Shown piece after piece: positions 24,226 to 34,049 of a stretch of 64,000 nt of DNA. The stretch covers positions 2,984,352 to 3,048,351 of the forward strand of contig NZ_LFZV01000001.1 of the NCBI RefSeq assembly GCF_001183965.1, given 5' to 3'. Both the position numbers and the translations under genes were made by a program. Position 1 is the first letter of the stretch, and the number at the start of each line of letters is the position of its first letter. Under the pieces are notes generated by a model. It worked only from the letters and a program-made list of their open reading frames with translations. It had not been told where the DNA came from and did not search any database. This DNA comes from Bacillus sp. FJAT-27916 (GTDB lineage Bacteria > Bacillota > Bacilli > Bacillales > Pradoshiaceae).

Positions 24226-25125
24226 TTATTGCTGCTTCATTTTCGGATCGAGAGCATCCCTCAGTCCGTCTCCTAATAAGTTAAACCCAAGGACAGTCAG
24301 CATGATGGCAAGACCTGGGAAGAAAAGCGTACCAGGTGCCTGAACGAGATATCCTTTCGCATCCGCCAGCATTTTCCCCCATTCTGGTGTAGGAGCCTGA
24401 GCGCCAAGCCCAAGGAACCCTAGTGCTGCTGCTTCAATAATGGCTGTCGCTATAGCCAATGTTCCTTGAACAATAATCGGTGTGATACTGTTTGGCAAGA
24501 CATGATGGAAGATAATCCGGCCATCTGACATGCCTAGTGCATTCGCTGCCAATATGTATTCCTCCTGCTTTACGCTTAGTACCCTCGAACGGATTAACCT
24601 TCCGAAGGTCGGAATATTAATTACCGCAATCGCGATAAGGGCATTTTGAAGAGATGGTCCCAAAATAGATACAATCGCAATCGCGAGCAAAATACTTGGA
24701 AAAGCAAGCAGGATGTCAAAGAACCTAGAGATGACCGTATCGATCAAGCCTCCATAATAGCCCGCAATAAGACCAAGCATAGCCCCGATAATAACGGATC
24801 CTAAAACGGAAAAGAATCCTACCCAAAGCGAGATTCTTGCCCCATGGATGACACGAGACAGAATGTCCCGCCCAAAGTCATCTGTTCCAAACCAATTATC
24901 GGCCGATGGAGGCAGCAATCGCTTGGTTAAATCTTGCTCATTGATGCCATAAGGCGCTATGAACGGGGCAAATATCGCCAATAACACGAAGAAGAGAACA
25001 ATGCCGAGACCAACAAGCGCTAAGCGGTTTCTCTTAAAAATAATCCAGGCCTCAACCCAGGGAGACTTCGGTTTTGTATCAAGCTGTAATTCTGTCTTTC
25101 CAGCCAACTCCGCCACTATATTCAC
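24226..25125 (-). CDS. appC: Oligopeptide ABC transporter permease AppC
   Basis: A 299-residue inner-membrane permease of the DppC/OppC type with an N-terminal cytoplasmic stretch, a first helix (ALVGLGIVLFFVLLAIFAPFI), an extracytoplasmic loop LLPPSADNWFGTDDFGRDILSRVIHGAR characteristic of the family, and the EAA-loop ATPase contact EEYILAANALGMSDGRIIFHHVLPN. Together with AppB it forms the channel. A downstream GTG (25116) is an alternative start. Last gene of appDFABC. Confidence 0.9.
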   Translation of the reverse strand: MNIVAELAGKTELQLDTKPKSPWVEAWIIFKRNRLALVGLGIVLFFVLLAIFAPFIAPYGINEQDLTKRLLPPSADNWFGTDDFGRDILSRVIHGARISLWVGFFSVLGSVIIGAMLGLIAGYYGGLIDTVISRFFDILLAFPSILLAIAIVSILGPSLQNALIAIAVINIPTFGRLIRSRVLSVKQEEYILAANALGMSDGRIIFHHVLPNSITPIIVQGTLAIATAIIEAAALGFLGLGAQAPTPEWGKMLADAKGYLVQAPGTLFFPGLAIMLTVLGFNLLGDGLRDALDPKMKQQ

Positions 25126-25130
25126 ATCCT

Positions 25131-26138
25131 CTATTTGGAGTATTTTATTCTTGGATCCACAAGTGCATAGAGAAGATCGACGATTAAATTAATAAATACA
25201 AAGGCTGTCGCAATCAAAAGAATGCCTGATTGTATAACCGGATAATCCCGATAATTAATCGCATCATATAAGTATCTTCCAATCCCAGGCCATGCGAAAA
25301 TCGTCTCAGTTAAAATAGCTCCCCCGAGAAGAAGGCCTGTCTGCAGTCCAATAACGGTCAGGACAGGGATGAACGCATTTTTTAAGGAGTGCTTGTACAC
25401 CACCCAAAACATGCTAACCCCCTTCGCCCTTGCTGTACGGATAAAGTCAGATTTCATCACTTCCAGCATCGTAGAACGGGTCATTCTGGCTATTATGGCC
25501 ATCGGAATCGTTGCAAGCGCAAAGCTTGGCAATATCAAATGCTTAACAGCTGTGACAAATTGCCCGAAATCACCTTGTATCAACGTATCAATTAAATACA
25601 AATTCGTAATCGAATCAATCGGATCACGGACATTCTCCCTTCCAGAGGTCGGAAGCCATCCTAATTGGATAGAAAACGCCCACTGCTCCATTAGTCCCAG
25701 CCAAAATATTGGCATTGACACACCAATCAATGCCAATACCATCGCCAAGTAATCAAACCAAGAATTTGAAAACCATGCACTGATAATACCGGCGTTGACG
25801 CCAATAAACACTGCAAGCAGCATAGCAACAAATGTCAGCTCCAATGTTGCGGCGATATAGGGCCACACTTCCTCTGCAATTGGTGTCTTCGTCCTTAAAG
25901 AGGTTCCCAAGTCACCGGAGAATAATTGTTTTATGTAATCGAAATATTGGATATACCAAGGCCGATCAAGCCCTAGCTCCTTCGTCAAATTGGCAATCGC
26001 ATCAGCCGTCGCCCGTTGACCGAGAATGACCTGAGCAGGGTCACCTGGAATCGCCCGTACAATTGCAAAGACGATAATCGTCATGCCAATCAAAACCGGT
26101 ATAACGGATAATAATCTCCTAATCGTGTAAGATAGCAT
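25131..26138 (-). CDS. appB: Oligopeptide ABC transporter permease AppB
   Basis: A 335-residue permease of the DppB/OppB type with six membrane helices. The N-terminus LSYTIRRLLSVIPVLIGMTIIVFAIVR, the motif FIRTARAKGVSMFWVVYKHSLKNAFIPV (EAA loop contacting the ATPases) and the final FINLIVDLLYALVDPRIKY are diagnostic. It lies between the substrate-binding protein and AppC; five bases separate it from appC. An insert of about 30 residues near position 180 (WLPTSGRENVRDPIDS) lengthens a periplasm-facing loop. Confidence 0.9.
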   Translation of the reverse strand: MLSYTIRRLLSVIPVLIGMTIIVFAIVRAIPGDPAQVILGQRATADAIANLTKELGLDRPWYIQYFDYIKQLFSGDLGTSLRTKTPIAEEVWPYIAATLELTFVAMLLAVFIGVNAGIISAWFSNSWFDYLAMVLALIGVSMPIFWLGLMEQWAFSIQLGWLPTSGRENVRDPIDSITNLYLIDTLIQGDFGQFVTAVKHLILPSFALATIPMAIIARMTRSTMLEVMKSDFIRTARAKGVSMFWVVYKHSLKNAFIPVLTVIGLQTGLLLGGAILTETIFAWPGIGRYLYDAINYRDYPVIQSGILLIATAFVFINLIVDLLYALVDPRIKYSK

Positions 26139-26214
26139 GTCACTTTACCCCCATAATGAAAGGGACAGCCCAATAGATTGTCATGCTTATCGGGTGCCCC
26201 TTCCTCATAAACTT

Positions 26215-27819
26215 TTACTTAAACTCTACGGTTTTGAAATAATCAGAGCCAGTTGGATGCGGCACAAAGCCTGAGATATCCGCTGCGGCAGCTAATAATG
26301 GTGTAGAGTGAACGAGTGGAATCCATGGAGCATCTTCGTGAATGATTTCTTGTGCTTGCTTATATAGTTCATTCCGTTTTTCTTGGTCAACTTCTGTTTG
26401 TGCCTCAATCAAGATATCATGGAGCTTATCATTGGCATAGTAGGAATAGTTATTGGACCCAATGGAATCCTTATCTAGCAATGTGTAAAGGAAGTTATCC
26501 GGGTCACCATTGTCACCAGTCCATCCGAGCATATAAGCTGGGTAATCCCCTGCAGCTGCCTGGTCAAGATAAGTTGCCCAGTCAACCGTTTTAATTTCTA
26601 CGTCTACGCCAACCTTGCCCCAGCTTTCTTGGATAACTTGAGCAATTTTATTTCCTTCAGGGATATATGGACGTGCAACTGGAATCGCCCATAGCTCTGC
26701 CTTAAATCCATCCGGATAGCCTGCTTCTGCGAGCAATTTCTTGGCTTTATCCAAGTCAAACTCATAATCAGAGATTTCATCATTGTAGCCTTCAATGGAG
26801 TCAGGCATCGGGTTCTTTGCCGGCACCGCTAGTCCAGAATAGAAGGAATCAATGATGGATTGTTTATCTACTGCATGGCTGAGCGCTTGACGCACTTTGA
26901 CATTATCAAATGGTTTTTTCGTCACATTGAAGCCAACATAGCCGACATTCATTGCCGGTCGCTCAATTGCTTGAAGATTGCTGTCAGATTTGATTTTCTC
27001 CAAGTCAGTTGGATTTACACCATCCATTAAATCAATCTCACCTGTAGATAATGCATTCAATCTTGCAGAGTTATCAGGAATAACTTTGAAGATCAATTGG
27101 TTTAATTTTGGCTGGCCATCCACATAATAGTCTTCGTTTTTCTCTAGAACGATGCTGTCATTTGCCTTCCACTCAGCAAACTTAAATGGCCCTGTTCCTA
27201 CTGGGTTTTTGCTGAAATTCTCATCGCCCTGCTCTTTAAGCGCTGTAGGGCTCGCAATTCCAAAGCTGCTCATTGCCAGGTTCTTCAAGAAAGGAGCTTG
27301 CGGGCGCTTCAGCGTAAATTCTACTGTATATTCATCCGTCGCTTTTACCTCTTTAATGACATGCCCTTCATCCCCTTTGTAGCCTCCAAACATCGTGTAA
27401 TAAGGGAATTGCTCTTCATTGCCATTCATCCAGCGTTCAAAGTTAAAGACGACTGCTTCTGCATTGAAATCAGTTCCATCATGGAACTTAACATCCTCAC
27501 GAAGCTTGAGCGTGTACTTTAGTCCATCTTCTGACGGAGTCCACTTCTCTGCAAGTCCAGGATGAAGAGTCGTATCCTGCTCTCCATACGTTAATAGCGT
27601 TTCAAATACGTTAATGGTTACTTTATAAGATTCCCCTTCCGTTGTTGTGATTGGATCTAAAGAGGTAGAATCCCCGCCGCGGCCATATACAAGTGTATCC
27701 TTCTTATCGCCGCTTTCGCCTGATTTTCCTTTTGTTTCCTCATCACCTGAACTACAGGCTGCTAGAAACAAACTGGCAATCATGATGCTTACCATGGCTA
27801 GTAATAGCTTTTTTTTCAT
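26215..27819 (-). CDS. appA: Oligopeptide-binding lipoprotein AppA
   Basis: A 534-residue extracellular substrate-binding lipoprotein. The signal peptide ends ASLFLAACSSGDE with the lipidated C22. The family-5 solute-binding signature is present: LDPITTTEGESYKVTINVFETL, KYTLKLREDVKFHDGTDFNAEAVVFNFERW and the later GLAVPAKNPMPDS and YMLGWTGDNGDPDNF. It presents peptides to AppBC. ATG at 27819 or the preceding TTG could start translation; GGGGG lies upstream. Being third in the operon after both ATPase genes is the appDFABC order, not that of opp or dpp. Confidence 0.92.
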   Translation of the reverse strand: MKKKLLLAMVSIMIASLFLAACSSGDEETKGKSGESGDKKDTLVYGRGGDSTSLDPITTTEGESYKVTINVFETLLTYGEQDTTLHPGLAEKWTPSEDGLKYTLKLREDVKFHDGTDFNAEAVVFNFERWMNGNEEQFPYYTMFGGYKGDEGHVIKEVKATDEYTVEFTLKRPQAPFLKNLAMSSFGIASPTALKEQGDENFSKNPVGTGPFKFAEWKANDSIVLEKNEDYYVDGQPKLNQLIFKVIPDNSARLNALSTGEIDLMDGVNPTDLEKIKSDSNLQAIERPAMNVGYVGFNVTKKPFDNVKVRQALSHAVDKQSIIDSFYSGLAVPAKNPMPDSIEGYNDEISDYEFDLDKAKKLLAEAGYPDGFKAELWAIPVARPYIPEGNKIAQVIQESWGKVGVDVEIKTVDWATYLDQAAAGDYPAYMLGWTGDNGDPDNFLYTLLDKDSIGSNNYSYYANDKLHDILIEAQTEVDQEKRNELYKQAQEIIHEDAPWIPLVHSTPLLAAAADISGFVPHPTGSDYFKTVEFK

Positions 27820-27834
27820 CAAACGTGTAACCCC

Positions 27835-28836
27835 CTATTTTTTGATTTTATTATCATTGCTGATGGCATCATCATATAGATGACATGCAGCATAATGACC
27901 CTTCTCAACATCCTGATAGACCGGATGAATGGATTTACAGGCATCCATTGCATAGACACAGCGAGTATGGAACGCACAGCCGCTTGGCGGATTTGAAGCG
28001 CTCGGAATATCACCAGTCAATTCAATTCTCTCCCTCTTAATATCCGGGTCTGGAATGGGAACGGAGGAAAGAAGAGCTTTCGTATACGGATGGAGCGGAT
28101 TTGTATACACCTCTTCACTATTAGCCAATTCAACCAATTTCCCGAGATACATAACACCAACGCGGTCGCTGATATGCCGAACAACTCCAAGGTCATGCGC
28201 GATAAATATATAGGTCAGGCCAAATTCAGCCTGGATATCCTTAAGTAAATTCAAAACCTGTGCCTGAATCGAAACATCGAGTGCTGAAACAGGTTCATCA
28301 GCGATAATTAATTTCGGCTTTGTCATCAAGGCACGGGCAATTCCAATTCTCTGACGCTGTCCGCCGCTGAATTGATGCGGATAGCGGTCCAAATGATATG
28401 TACTTAATCCAACGACATCCATCATCTCCCGGATGCGTTTTCCGCGTTCCTCTTTATTACCGACTCCATGGACAATTAGCGGCTCCTCTAAAATCTTCTT
28501 CACCGTATGGCGCGGATTCAAGGATGCATAGGGATCTTGGAACACCATTTGGATATCACGTCTAACAGCCTTCAGCTCACTTTTGGACATCTTCATAATT
28601 TCCTTGTCCTCAAAGACGATACTTCCTTCGGTCGGATCCATCAATCTCATCAGGAGGCGTCCTGTCGTCGACTTGCCGCAGCCGCTCTCCCCAACAATCC
28701 CTAGTGTTTCTCCCTTTTTCACGTAAAAGGAAACATCATCTACTGCCTTCACCTCGCCTTGCTTGCGGCTGAGGATTCCTCCATTGATTGGGAAATACTT
28801 CTTCAGGCCATTAACCTTTAATAACTGCTCCGTCAT
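27835..28836 (-). CDS. appF: Oligopeptide ABC transporter ATP-binding protein AppF
   Basis: A 333-residue ATPase. Walker [19 protein letters not shown]-loop [12 protein letters not shown], signature LSGG-type motif [15 protein letters not shown], Walker [13 protein letters not shown] and the switch His in FIAHDLGVV are all intact. The C-terminal oligopeptide-type extension has [23 protein letters not shown], a Cys-rich segment that in relatives can hold an iron-sulphur cluster. It overlaps appD by 26 bases and forms the heterodimeric motor with AppD. Confidence 0.92.
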   Translation of the reverse strand: MTEQLLKVNGLKKYFPINGGILSRKQGEVKAVDDVSFYVKKGETLGIVGESGCGKSTTGRLLMRLMDPTEGSIVFEDKEIMKMSKSELKAVRRDIQMVFQDPYASLNPRHTVKKILEEPLIVHGVGNKEERGKRIREMMDVVGLSTYHLDRYPHQFSGGQRQRIGIARALMTKPKLIIADEPVSALDVSIQAQVLNLLKDIQAEFGLTYIFIAHDLGVVRHISDRVGVMYLGKLVELANSEEVYTNPLHPYTKALLSSVPIPDPDIKRERIELTGDIPSASNPPSGCAFHTRCVYAMDACKSIHPVYQDVEKGHYAACHLYDDAISNDNKIKK

Positions 28837-29833
28837 GAGCCGCTTCCCCTCCCTCTCCTTGATATAACAGGCATCTTACCATCTGCCCCTCATTTGAGAT
28901 CTTCTGCAAGGATGGAGACACGGTTCCGCATGCCGGCATGGCATATTCACAGCGCGGTGCAAACACACAGCCATTATCAATGGTACCTGGCTTAGGCACA
29001 TTGCCCGGTATGGAATACAGCTTGCTGTCCTTTTGACGAATATCAGGCACAGACTTTAGCAGCCCCTTTGTATATGGATGTTTCGGGTTCTTAAATATAT
29101 CCCTGACATTCCCCTTCTCCACAATCTTGCCTGCATACATGACGAGCACTCGGTCGCATACCTCTGCAACAACCCCAAGATCATGCGTGATAAGAATAAT
29201 CGATGTATCGGTCTTTTCATTTAAATCCTTCATCAATTTCAAAATTTGCGCCTGAATCGTCACATCAAGTGCTGTCGTCGGCTCATCGGCAATCAATATT
29301 TTCGGCCGGCACACCATGGACATCGCAATCATAACCCTCTGTCTCATCCCGCCTGAAAGCTCATGGGGATAATTTTTCATCATACTCTCAGCCCTTGGCA
29401 AACCAACCTGCTTTAACATCGCCACACATTCAGCAAATGCCTTTTTCTTATTCGTATCATGATGGAGCCGATATGCTTCTGTCATCTGCTGTCCAACCGT
29501 AAACAACGGATTCAAGGAAGTCATCGGCTCCTGAAAAATCATTGAAATTTGGTTTCCCCGAATCTTTCTCATCTTCTTCTCCGGCAATTTAAGCAAATCC
29601 TCACCGTTAAATATGACTGAAGAAGCAGAATCAACGATTGCCGGCGGCTTAGGCAATAGTCCCATAATTGATAGGGACGTCAGACTCTTCCCGCTCCCTG
29701 ATTCTCCAACAATCCCGAGGATTTCTCCTTTTTTTAGCTGAAAATCAACCTTCTCAACCGCAGGAACCTCTTTACCATCTGTCCGAAATGAGATAGTCAA
29801 TTCTCTTACATCTAAAACCACAGAGTCCCCCAA
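28811..29833 (-). CDS. appD: Oligopeptide ABC transporter ATP-binding protein AppD
   Basis: A 340-residue ATPase with Walker A GESGSGKSLTSLSIMGL, Q-loop IFQEPMTSLNPLF, signature LSGGMRQRVMIAMSM, Walker B ILIADEPTTALD, switch LITHDLGVV, and the C-terminal NGCVFAPRCEYAMPACG. First gene of appDFABC; it begins at a TTG with AGGAGGG about seven bases upstream. The upstream region is AT-rich for about 230 bases and then meets the 74-bp repeat array, so the array lies upstream of its promoter. Confidence 0.92.
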   Translation of the reverse strand: MGDSVVLDVRELTISFRTDGKEVPAVEKVDFQLKKGEILGIVGESGSGKSLTSLSIMGLLPKPPAIVDSASSVIFNGEDLLKLPEKKMRKIRGNQISMIFQEPMTSLNPLFTVGQQMTEAYRLHHDTNKKKAFAECVAMLKQVGLPRAESMMKNYPHELSGGMRQRVMIAMSMVCRPKILIADEPTTALDVTIQAQILKLMKDLNEKTDTSIILITHDLGVVAEVCDRVLVMYAGKIVEKGNVRDIFKNPKHPYTKGLLKSVPDIRQKDSKLYSIPGNVPKPGTIDNGCVFAPRCEYAMPACGTVSPSLQKISNEGQMVRCLLYQGEGGEAAHDGAVIKG

Positions 29834-30118
29834 ACAATTCCCTCCTGCACATTATGTATTATTATTTGAGTAATATAAATTATTAAAATATTATGATTTA
29901 TTATGTCACAGGTTTTGGAAAATGACTACAATTTATTTGATTTTTTTACTTTACTTACCATTTTTTCTTTATCTTTCCCTTTAATAAAATAGTGTAATAG
30001 TCTGTCTATTTTTATGGTTAAAAGAAGAGATTCATGCATAAAACCCTAGGAGAATGTTAGTAGGTTGATAATAGATTTGACTAAGCGAAAGGGGGGGATA
30101 AGCTCGACTTACTGGCTT
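29834..30118. other. AT-rich promoter region of the app operon
   Basis: Very AT-rich stretch (for example TTATTATTTGAGTAATATAAATTATTAAAATATTATG) in two short segments; it should contain the app promoter on the minus strand. TTTTGGAAAAT near 29912 was considered as a CodY site but has the wrong spacing. It changes abruptly to GC-rich repeats at about 30119. Confidence 0.4.
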
Positions 30119-30814
30119 TCTCCCGCACTTCCACCACCTCTCCTATACGCAGCCTGGGCAAGGGGTGGGATATGCGTGGCTCTTCCCTCCTTTCTCCCAC
30201 CCTTCCACCATCTCTCCTATACGCAGCCTGGGCAAGGGGTGGGATATGCGTGGCTCTTCCCTCCTTTCTCCCACCCTTCCACCATCTCTCCTATACGCAG
30301 CCTGGCTGTGAGGTGGGATATGCGTGGCTCTTCCCATCCTTCTCCCGCACTTCCACCACCCCTCCTATACGCAGCATGGGCAAGGGGTGGGATATGCGTG
30401 GCTCTTCCCATCCTTCTCCCACTCTTCCACCACCCCTCCTATGCGCAGCATGGGCGTGAAGTGGGATGTGCGTGGCTCTTTCCTCCTTTCTCCCACTCTT
30501 CCACCACTCCTATGCTCAGCATGGGCGTGAGGTGGGATATGCGTGGCTCTTCCCATCCTTCTCCCACCCTTCCACCATCTCTCCTATGCGCAGCCTGGGC
30601 AAGGGGTGGGATATGCGTGGCTCTTCCCACCTTTCTCCCACTCTTCCACCCCCTCTCCTATACGCAGCCTGGGCAAAGGGTGGGACTTGCGTGGCTCTTC
30701 CCACCTTTCTCCCACTCTTCCACCATCTCTCCTATGCGCAGCCTGGGCAAGGGGTGGGATATGCATGGCTCTTCCCACCCTTCTCGCACCCTTCCACTAC
30801 TCTCCCATGCATGC
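30119..30814. repeat. 74-bp GC-rich tandem repeat array, nine units plus a partial tenth
   Basis: Units begin with TCTCCC at 30119, 30193, 30267, 30341, 30415, 30489, 30560, 30634, 30708 and 30782. All full units are 74 bp except the sixth, which is 71 bp. Each contains TATRCGCAGCCTGGGCAAGG and GGTGGGATATGCGTGGCTC. The consensus unit has 44 G+C of 74, against AT-rich flanks. Units differ by scattered substitutions, so the array is not a recent expansion. TCCCACCC near the start of a unit can pair with GGGTGGGA in its middle. Because 74 is not a multiple of three, long overlapping open frames appear on both strands; none has a convincing start signal. The array lies between the fabI terminator and the app promoter. 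Confidence 0.93.
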
Positions 30815-30832
30815 TTAGAATGAATAACCAAA

Positions 30833-30859
30833 TAAAAAAGGAGAAGCCACTGCTTCTCC
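30833..30859 (-). terminator. Terminator of fabI
   Basis: Minus-strand stem GGAGAAGC / GCTTCTCC with a four-base loop followed by a U-run. Confidence 0.9.
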
Positions 30860-30876
30860 CTTTCTGGATCGATCTA

Positions 30877-31656
30877 TTATAAACTCAAAATATGGAATCC
30901 TGAATCGACATGAATGTTTTCTCCTGTGATCCCTCTTGATAACGGGCTAAAGAGGAATAGGGCTGTGTCTCCGACTTCTTCTTGTGTGACTTGTCTTCTG
31001 AGCGGGGCTTTTTCTTCGAATACTTTACGAATGGTATTAAAGTCGCCGACTCCTTTGGCTGAGAGGGTCCGGATGGCTCCTGCAGAGATGGAATTTACAC
31101 GGATGCCGGATGGTCCGAGATCATTGGCCAAGTATTTAACGCTTGCTTCGAGGCTTGCTTTTGCAACTCCCATAACATTGTAGTTCTGGACAACTCTTTC
31201 TCCACCTAAATAAGTGAGAGTGACGATGCTCGCTCCTTCATTCATCATGTTCCGGGCAGCCTTGGCAACGGCAGTCAGTGAATAGGAGCTGATGTTTTGA
31301 GCTAATAAGAAGCCTTCTCTGTTTGTATTTAAGTATTCGCCTTTTAATTCTTCTTTGTTGGCGAAAGCAATGCAGTGAGCGATTCCATCGATTTTTCCGT
31401 ATTTTTCGCGGATATCGGCGAAGCATCTTTCGATTTCTGCGTCGCTTGTGACATCACATGGAAGGACATAGGTGTCTTTCCCTCCCTCTAAGCTGTCGAC
31501 TAATTCATGTACTCCCTTTTCCATCCGTTCACCGGCGTATGTAAAAATCAGTCTGGCCCCAGCTTTATAAAGGGCAGTCGCAATTCCCCATGCGATGCTC
31601 CGTTTATTGGCTACTCCCATGATGACAATTGTCTTATTATCCACATTCACGTTCAT
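30877..31656 (-). CDS. fabI: Enoyl-[acyl-carrier-protein] reductase (NADH) FabI
   Basis: A 259-residue enzyme catalysing the last step of fatty-acid elongation. The N-terminal nucleotide-binding segment is TIVIMGVANKRSIAWGIATAL, the catalytic Tyr and Lys are in YNVMGVAKASLEASVKYLA (Yx6K), and IRVNSISAGAIRTLSAKG and GITGENIHVDSGFHI close the domain; FabI is the triclosan target. The start at 31656 follows GGGGAGG; the longer frame adds six residues without a site. A FapR operator lies just upstream, so malonyl-CoA level should control it. Monocistronic. Confidence 0.96.
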   Translation of the reverse strand: MNVNVDNKTIVIMGVANKRSIAWGIATALYKAGARLIFTYAGERMEKGVHELVDSLEGGKDTYVLPCDVTSDAEIERCFADIREKYGKIDGIAHCIAFANKEELKGEYLNTNREGFLLAQNISSYSLTAVAKAARNMMNEGASIVTLTYLGGERVVQNYNVMGVAKASLEASVKYLANDLGPSGIRVNSISAGAIRTLSAKGVGDFNTIRKVFEEKAPLRRQVTQEEVGDTALFLFSPLSRGITGENIHVDSGFHILSL

Positions 31657-31689
31657 AAAAGGAATCCTCCCCATAATTAATACATATTA

Positions 31690-31706
31690 TTAGTACCTGA
31701 TACTAA
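31690..31706 (-). promoter_or_regulatory. FapR operator of fabI
   Basis: The sequence TTAGTACCTGATACTAA is a near-perfect match, from memory, to the FapR box found before Bacillus fatty-acid genes. It lies 34 bases before the fabI start, where it would cover the promoter or the transcription start. FapR releases DNA on binding malonyl-CoA. Confidence 0.88.
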
Positions 31707-31748
31707 TTTATACTAATAACCATCTTCATGTAAAGCCTATTTCCTAAA

Positions 31749-33104
31749 TTATCCTAGGCGACTCATGAAAATGGTGGCCATTCCGAAATAAATGACGATA
31801 CTGATTAAGTCATTGATCGTGGTGATAAAAGGTCCTGAAGCTACAGCCGGGTCGATTTTGAGCTTATTCATAACCAGCGGCACAAGGCTGCCCGCCAATG
31901 TAGCCACCATTAGGGAAACAAGAATGGAGTTACCGACAAGGATGGCTAGGAAAAGATCATCCTGCCAGGCAAAGACAAGGATTGTCACGAGAATTCCGCA
32001 TGTAACGCCCGTGATAAGACCTGTACCTGCTTCCCTCAACAGGAGGAGCCATTTATTCTCTTCTGCAATTTCGCCAGTGGCAATCCCGCGCACGATGACG
32101 GCAAGGCTTTGTGTTCCTGTATTGCCTGCCATCCCTGCAATCAATGGAATAAAGACTGCTAAGATTGCTTTTTGAGATAGAGCACTCTCAAAATGACTAA
32201 TTAGGTTTGCTGTAATCAATCCGAGGAACAATAAGATAATCAGCCAAGGTAATCGTTTTCGAGCAGAGGAAAGCGGATTAGTATCTAGCTTTTCCATTTC
32301 AGATACCCCTGCTAGCTTGGAATAGTCGTCTGAGGCAATTTCGTCCATAACATCCATGATGTCATCTACTGTAATAATTCCGACCATATGCAATTGGAAA
32401 TCGACGACGGGCAATGCCAGGAAATCATAGTCCCTCATCATCCTTGCAACTGTTTCCTGATCATCACTTACTTTTGCATAATGGACTTGCTCATTCATCA
32501 ATTCAAAGATCCACGTATCATCAGCAGCGACCAATAAATCACGCAAGGATATGACTCCAGTGAGCTTATTCTGGTGGTCAACGACATAAATATAATAGAT
32601 TAATTCAGCATCCAATGCCTCTTTTCGAAGCATTTGCATAGCGTCCCTGACCGTCTGATTCTCTGAGACACCAATGTACTCCGTTGTCATGATGCTCCCT
32701 GCGGTTGAATCCTCATAATGAAGGAGATGGCGAATGGGTTCTGCTCGGTCCTTATCCATCAGCATTAAGTAACTAATAGTCTGCTCCTTTTCTAAATTCT
32801 CGAGCAAGTCAACAGCGTCATCCGTATACATATCGGCAATCACAGAAGCAGCATAATTTGGGTCCATATCGCTTAATGCATCCTCTAGCAGCTCTGTCTC
32901 ATCAAGGAGGTTCCCCATTATTTCCGCCATTTCTTCCGGTGATAGATAATAAGAGACAATAGTCCTCTCTTCTCGGTTTAGCTGCATGTATATTTGGGAT
33001 TGGTCATATGGGTGGAGGGTTAAATATTGCCCCCTGAATTTGTCATATTTCCCCTCTGCCAGCAATGCCCCATACCCGTCTGTTAAAACCTTATGGTCAT
33101 CCAC
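31749..33104 (-). CDS. mgtE: Magnesium transporter MgtE
   Basis: A 451-residue magnesium channel. An N-terminal superhelical domain (residues about 20-130, with DPNYAASVIADMYTDDAVDLL), two CBS domains (about 135-260: STAGSIMTTEYIGVSENQTV, then LPVVDFQLHMVGIITVDDIMDVM), a connecting helix and five membrane helices (from PWLIILLFLGLITANLI) with the conserved pore signature AGNTGTQSLAVIVRG are all present. It begins at GTG with AAAGGAGG upstream. No M-box riboswitch fits in the short gap to the divergent prpE. Confidence 0.93.
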   Translation of the reverse strand: MDDHKVLTDGYGALLAEGKYDKFRGQYLTLHPYDQSQIYMQLNREERTIVSYYLSPEEMAEIMGNLLDETELLEDALSDMDPNYAASVIADMYTDDAVDLLENLEKEQTISYLMLMDKDRAEPIRHLLHYEDSTAGSIMTTEYIGVSENQTVRDAMQMLRKEALDAELIYYIYVVDHQNKLTGVISLRDLLVAADDTWIFELMNEQVHYAKVSDDQETVARMMRDYDFLALPVVDFQLHMVGIITVDDIMDVMDEIASDDYSKLAGVSEMEKLDTNPLSSARKRLPWLIILLFLGLITANLISHFESALSQKAILAVFIPLIAGMAGNTGTQSLAVIVRGIATGEIAEENKWLLLLREAGTGLITGVTCGILVTILVFAWQDDLFLAILVGNSILVSLMVATLAGSLVPLVMNKLKIDPAVASGPFITTINDLISIVIYFGMATIFMSRLG

Positions 33105-33260
33105 TGAATTAGCCTCCTTTCGTGAATACAGTATTGTTCATTTTGATTCATGCTAGTTGAACGATATACTATTTCTATATGATTCATTTACCAAAAAAGG
33201 GTTTAGTTGAAACAAGCAATCACTGGGAAGGATATAGAGAAGTGGATGGGAGGGTCAATG

Positions 33261-34001
33261 ATGTATGATTGTATCGGAGATGTGCATGGATGTTTTGACG
33301 AATGCATGCAGCTATTGAAAAAGATGGGCTATCTCTTTGAGGATGGAATGCCCTATCATCCAGAAGGGTATCTGCCTGTATTTGTTGGGGACATTACAGA
33401 CCGCGGCCCTGAATCCGTTAAGATGATTGAATTTGTTTGGGAGCTTGTTATACAGCAAAAAAAAGGCCTGTATGTGCCTGGAAACCATTGCAATAAATTA
33501 TACCGGTATTTCCTGGGGAATAAAGTACATGCTACCCATGGATTGGAAACTACCGTTGCTGAACTTGAAGCCTTAGATTCGAAAACAAGGAAAAAAGTTA
33601 GAAAAAAATTCATCCAGCTATATGAGGAATCACCGTTATATCTCGTCCTTGATAAAGGAAATCTTGTCATCGCTCATGCCGGTATCAAGAAGGAACTAAT
33701 TGGAGTAAAGAATAAAAAGGTGCAAACCTTCGTTCTTTACGGTGATATAACGGGCAGAAGTCTTCCGGATGGACGTCCAGAGCGTCTCGATTGGGCTTTG
33801 AAGCATACAGGCAATCCGATGATCGTATATGGCCACACACCTGTTTTAGAGCCGAGAGTGAAGAACAACACGTATAATATTGATACAGGAGCTGTTTTTG
33901 GAGGGAAATTGACGGGTCTTCGTTATCCGGAGAAAACCTTTTATCAAGTGAATTCTTCTCTTCCATTTGTGCCTGAGAAATTTCATGTTTATAGCGAATG
34001 A
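33261..34001 (+). CDS. prpE: Bis(5'-nucleosyl)-tetraphosphatase PrpE
   Basis: A 246-residue calcineurin-type phosphoesterase that hydrolyses Ap4A and also acts as a protein phosphatase linked to spore germination in B. subtilis. The metal motifs are [14 protein letters not shown] (DxH), [12 protein letters not shown] (GDxxDRG), [12 protein letters not shown] (GNH; N and H), VIAHAGIK and [12 protein letters not shown] (GH). The start at 33261 is seven bases after GGGAGG; the open frame upstream is not translated in homologues. It is the expected neighbour of yjbO-nadK. Confidence 0.93.
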   Translation: MYDCIGDVHGCFDECMQLLKKMGYLFEDGMPYHPEGYLPVFVGDITDRGPESVKMIEFVWELVIQQKKGLYVPGNHCNKLYRYFLGNKVHATHGLETTVAELEALDSKTRKKVRKKFIQLYEESPLYLVLDKGNLVIAHAGIKKELIGVKNKKVQTFVLYGDITGRSLPDGRPERLDWALKHTGNPMIVYGHTPVLEPRVKNNTYNIDTGAVFGGKLTGLRYPEKTFYQVNSSLPFVPEKFHVYSE

Positions 34002-34003
34002 GA

Positions 34004-34046
34004 AAAGAGCTGAATGGGACCGCTTCCCTTTCAGCTCTTTCTTCTT
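34004..34046. terminator. Terminator between prpE and the pseudouridine synthase gene
   Basis: Stem AAAGAGCTGAA / TTCAGCTCTTT with a 15-base loop, A-rich before and T-rich after; usable from both sides. Confidence 0.85.
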
Positions 34047-34049
34047 TTC

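Noticed and set aside
29900-29930. CodY site before the app operon
   Set aside because: TTTTGGAAAAT resembles the motif but is one or more bases short of the required spacing.
30119-30814. CRISPR array
   Set aside because: Units are contiguous 74-bp repeats with no unique spacers, and no cas genes are present.
30065-30882. Long Pro/Gly/Trp-rich ORFs on both strands across the repeat array
   Set aside because: All frames are open because the 74-bp unit is not a multiple of three and mostly lacks stop codons; no consistent start signal, so coding is not supported.
33105-33260. M-box magnesium riboswitch before mgtE
   Set aside because: The gap to the divergent prpE is too short and no M-box core is visible.
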